Assembly: GCF_000699445.3 (NCBI RefSeq)
Contig: NC_067196.1
Location: 60,517,364-60,581,363, forward strand
Direction: 5' to 3'
DNA: 64,000 nt
Source: Schistosoma haematobium
Lineage: Eukaryota > Platyhelminthes > Trematoda > Strigeidida > Schistosomatidae
Positions 62,667 to 64,000 of the stretch are shown one piece after another. A program made the translations under genes and the position numbers. The first letter of the stretch is position 1. Each line of letters begins with the position of its first letter. Under the pieces are notes generated by a model that saw only the letters and a list, made by a program, of their open reading frames with translations, was not told the origin of the DNA and searched no databases.

Positions 62667-64000
62667 GGCTGCTGATTTTCATTTCAAACTCTTGCTTGAC
62701 TAACAACTTTGTGATAGTTTAGTTATTATGCCAGCGTAGCACAATGGGGTGACTTTTTTATCTGAACCATGTTAAACGTCTTTTCAGGTAACTTATAAGA
62801 TTTCTCAATTTATAAGCCCAAATACGCATAGCAAAAACGACTATGATGTGTTTAGCGGAAAATGCTAAAATGAGTTTAAATCACCGTTAAATTCAAATGG
62901 CATAAAGGTAATATAATGCAACCCATGTAAAGGCCAGACTATCGTTCACGTTGATGAAGAATATAACAATTACAAGAAAGATGCTTGACAGTTAAGAACG
63001 TGACGGATGTAACATGGAATTTTCACGTGTGGTTGCAATAGTTAGCCCAGAAGCATTCATAAATATGTAGTAATGATAGTCAGAACTATGTCATGTCAAA
63101 CCAACGTCGAATCTATTATGGTTCTCTTGAAAAAAACACAATTTTTCATGATAGTATCACTAAATATATCCTACCCCATAAACGGTCTTGGAAGTAGTTA
63201 ATATGAAATATAAATAACTAGTCTAAGTGAAAATACATACATGTTAATAAGTAGCAAAAGCATGGAAGATCATTCAGCGGAATAGTTTAAATTGCCCGGC
63301 TTATTTTAGAAATATAGATCTTCCAAACTAACCGTGACGAAAAGTGTAGATCCGAAATGAAACCAGAATAAACGTGAAGTGTTGCGACTGATTCCTTATG
63401 CTGTTGACTTTGTCACTCGGATGACTCAATACAAATCCAAGAGTTCAGGTAAATGCGTGGATCTCACCGTATGAGCAATCTTAAATTAACTTAAGATTAC
63501 AGAAAATGTACAGCTTAAACACACCTTAAGTTTCTGGAACATCGTCATGGTTGTTTGGCAATGGAACTCCAGAATTGGAAGTCGGGCAGGCACTGGTCAA
63601 AATAAGAGATATTATAAGACAGCCCATAGTTTAAACTATAGCGAAATGTTAAGTAAAGAGACAAGATGAAGAATTAGATTCAGATTACTATCCAGCCCTT
63701 GTTTAAATTGCTAGCTAATACGTATTCACGTCGATTAAGGAACATATTTGTTAGTGATTGATGTTTAAAAAGTTTATTTCACTGAATTACGTAAATGCTA
63801 CTAAAGCCTGGCAATGAACCATCATAGCCAATCATAAATACAGTCGATCAGTAATTAGTATCGAAAGAGTTATCAAGCTGACTATGTATAATAATCAATA
63901 AATGTGGAGATAACTCAAGAGACTAGTTGAATGGTGGATTAACGTATTACTATTATTCACAAACATCTTATGGGTACATAAGTGTTGTGAAGAAACCATT
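62667..64000. other. Right flank, nothing recognised
   Basis: No frame above about 60 codons and no repeat shared with the rest of the window. Confidence 0.5.

Noticed and set aside
1..64000. CRISPR arrays, bacterial operons, ribosomal RNA genes or functional tRNA genes
   Set aside because: None were seen; the regularly repeated sequences are microsatellites, and the only tRNA-like segment is part of a SINE.

Overview
The window is eukaryotic, AT-rich and full of introns, and it looks like blood-fluke DNA (genus Schistosoma; species not determined). The reasons are Smα-type satellite/SINE units that carry hammerhead ribozymes, RTE, CR1, Ty3/gypsy and Penelope-like retroelement remnants of schistosome type, many AT microsatellites, and one host gene whose short exons are spread over 46 kb.

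The only host gene I can support is on the + strand. It is a capicua (cic) orthologue, an HMG-box repressor acting downstream of receptor tyrosine kinase/ERK signalling in other animals. I assembled 18 coding exons between 4570 and 50735. They have canonical GT/AG borders, every splice phase is compatible, and together they give 4620 nt, or 1539 residues plus a stop. Recognisable parts, in order, are: the long-isoform Cys/His motif (exon 3), the HMG box split by an intron (exons 7 and 8), a PPPLK/FD...RF..LP.F block (exons 14 and 15), and the C-terminal C1 DNA-binding module (exons 17 and 18). Linkers are rich in Ser, Thr and Asn.

The introns and flanks hold mobile-element debris. 1-4.5 kb: a broken CR1-like reverse transcriptase. 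Intron 2: nested RTE/SR2-like pieces, a perfect 34-bp foldback and an Smα remnant. Intron 5: a Penelope-like element with RT and GIY-YIG motifs. Intron 6: a Penelope N-terminal piece, an Smα remnant and a gypsy pol fragment. Intron 8: an Smα-like remnant and an antisense ORF of unknown origin. Intron 9: a chimeric non-LTR repeat. Intron 10: an RTE copy with a 14-bp target duplication and an 88-bp RTE stub. Intron 11: a tRNA-derived SINE. Intron 14: a second RTE copy, inverted to the first, with a 13-bp target duplication. Introns 15 and 16: Penelope-like foldbacks. Intron 17: an Smα unit with a nearly intact hammerhead.

Downstream of cic (51-64 kb) I see no host gene that I recognise. The region holds a second copy of the chimeric repeat, a decayed Ty3/gypsy element on the minus strand (gag/protease, RNase H, LTR) with its LTR in a 271-bp inverted pair, an Smα-like tandem unit with a hammerhead whose core and stems all look intact, an SR2-like RT remnant, and two further LTR copies in tandem.

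The most notable points are the fully phased cic model, the intact-looking hammerhead at about 56.84-56.92 kb, the set of RTE insertions with exact target-site duplications (down to 66 and 88 bp long), and the Penelope-related foldbacks. All domain names come from reading motifs by eye; no database search was run.
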